The notes beneath the pieces were generated by a model. The model did no database searches. It saw only the letters and a program-made list of their open reading frames with translations, and was not told where the DNA came from. Shown piece by piece: positions 6,546 through 6,551 of a stretch of DNA of 6,551 nucleotides (position 1 is its first letter; each line of letters begins with the position of its first letter). A program made the translations under genes and the position numbers. Source of the stretch: Kiritimatiellia bacterium (lineage in GTDB: Bacteria; Verrucomicrobiota; Kiritimatiellia; RFP12; UBA1067); contig JAKSOY010000237.1 in NCBI GenBank assembly GCA_024405255.1, positions 1-6,551 of the forward strand, read 5' to 3'.

Positions 6546-6551
6546 ATTATA
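6546..6551 (-). promoter_or_regulatory. Putative sigma-70-type -10 element upstream of hisD
   Basis: The last six bases read TATAAT on the minus strand, a perfect -10 consensus, inside an AT-rich patch (6530-6551) unlike the GC-rich DNA around it. It is 37 bases upstream of the hisD ATG, giving a leader of about 30 bases. The -35 position is outside the window, so the promoter cannot be completed and the match could be chance. Confidence 0.5.

Overview
The window is a densely packed run of seven genes, all on the minus strand, so transcription runs from the right edge (6551) towards position 1. In transcription order they are: histidinol dehydrogenase (hisD, 5207-6508), a 74-residue NifU C-terminal-type Fe-S scaffold (4954-5178), the beta subunit of indolepyruvate:ferredoxin oxidoreductase (iorB, 4344-4934), a divergent MraY-type phosphosugar transferase (3216-4337), an RsmB-type 16S rRNA m5C methyltransferase (2015-3214), an NhaC-family Na+/H+ antiporter with an unusual secreted N-terminal extension (172-1974), and the first 46 codons of a secreted protein that runs off the left edge (1-139).

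All gaps between genes are 1 to 40 bases and none holds a terminator-like hairpin with a U-run. Most starts have a clear Shine-Dalgarno sequence. A perfect TATAAT hexamer lies at the very right edge, 37 bases upstream of the hisD start, in a short AT-rich patch of otherwise GC-rich DNA. The simplest reading is one polycistronic unit starting just upstream of hisD and continuing past the left edge.

The organism is a GC-rich bacterium. IorB is a ferredoxin-linked enzyme subunit typical of anaerobes, so an anaerobic or fermentative lifestyle is likely. The NhaC antiporter implies active Na+/H+ cycling. The mixture of genes and the divergent MraY loosely suggest an uncultured PVC-type lineage (Kiritimatiellota, Lentisphaerota or Verrucomicrobiota), but this is a guess from general character and no marker in the window settles it.

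Functionally the operon is mixed: histidine synthesis, Fe-S assembly, 2-oxoacid/ferredoxin metabolism, peptidoglycan lipid I synthesis, rRNA modification and cation homeostasis. The best-supported link between neighbours is NifU-like plus iorB (Fe-S supply for an Fe-S-dependent oxidoreductase), although the catalytic partner iorA is not in the window. I see no defence system, mobile element, CRISPR array, tRNA or rRNA. The points most worth a second look are the MraY-like protein (HDH in place of the HHH motif, extra loop, unusual neighbourhood), the NhaC N-terminal domain, and the orphan iorB.
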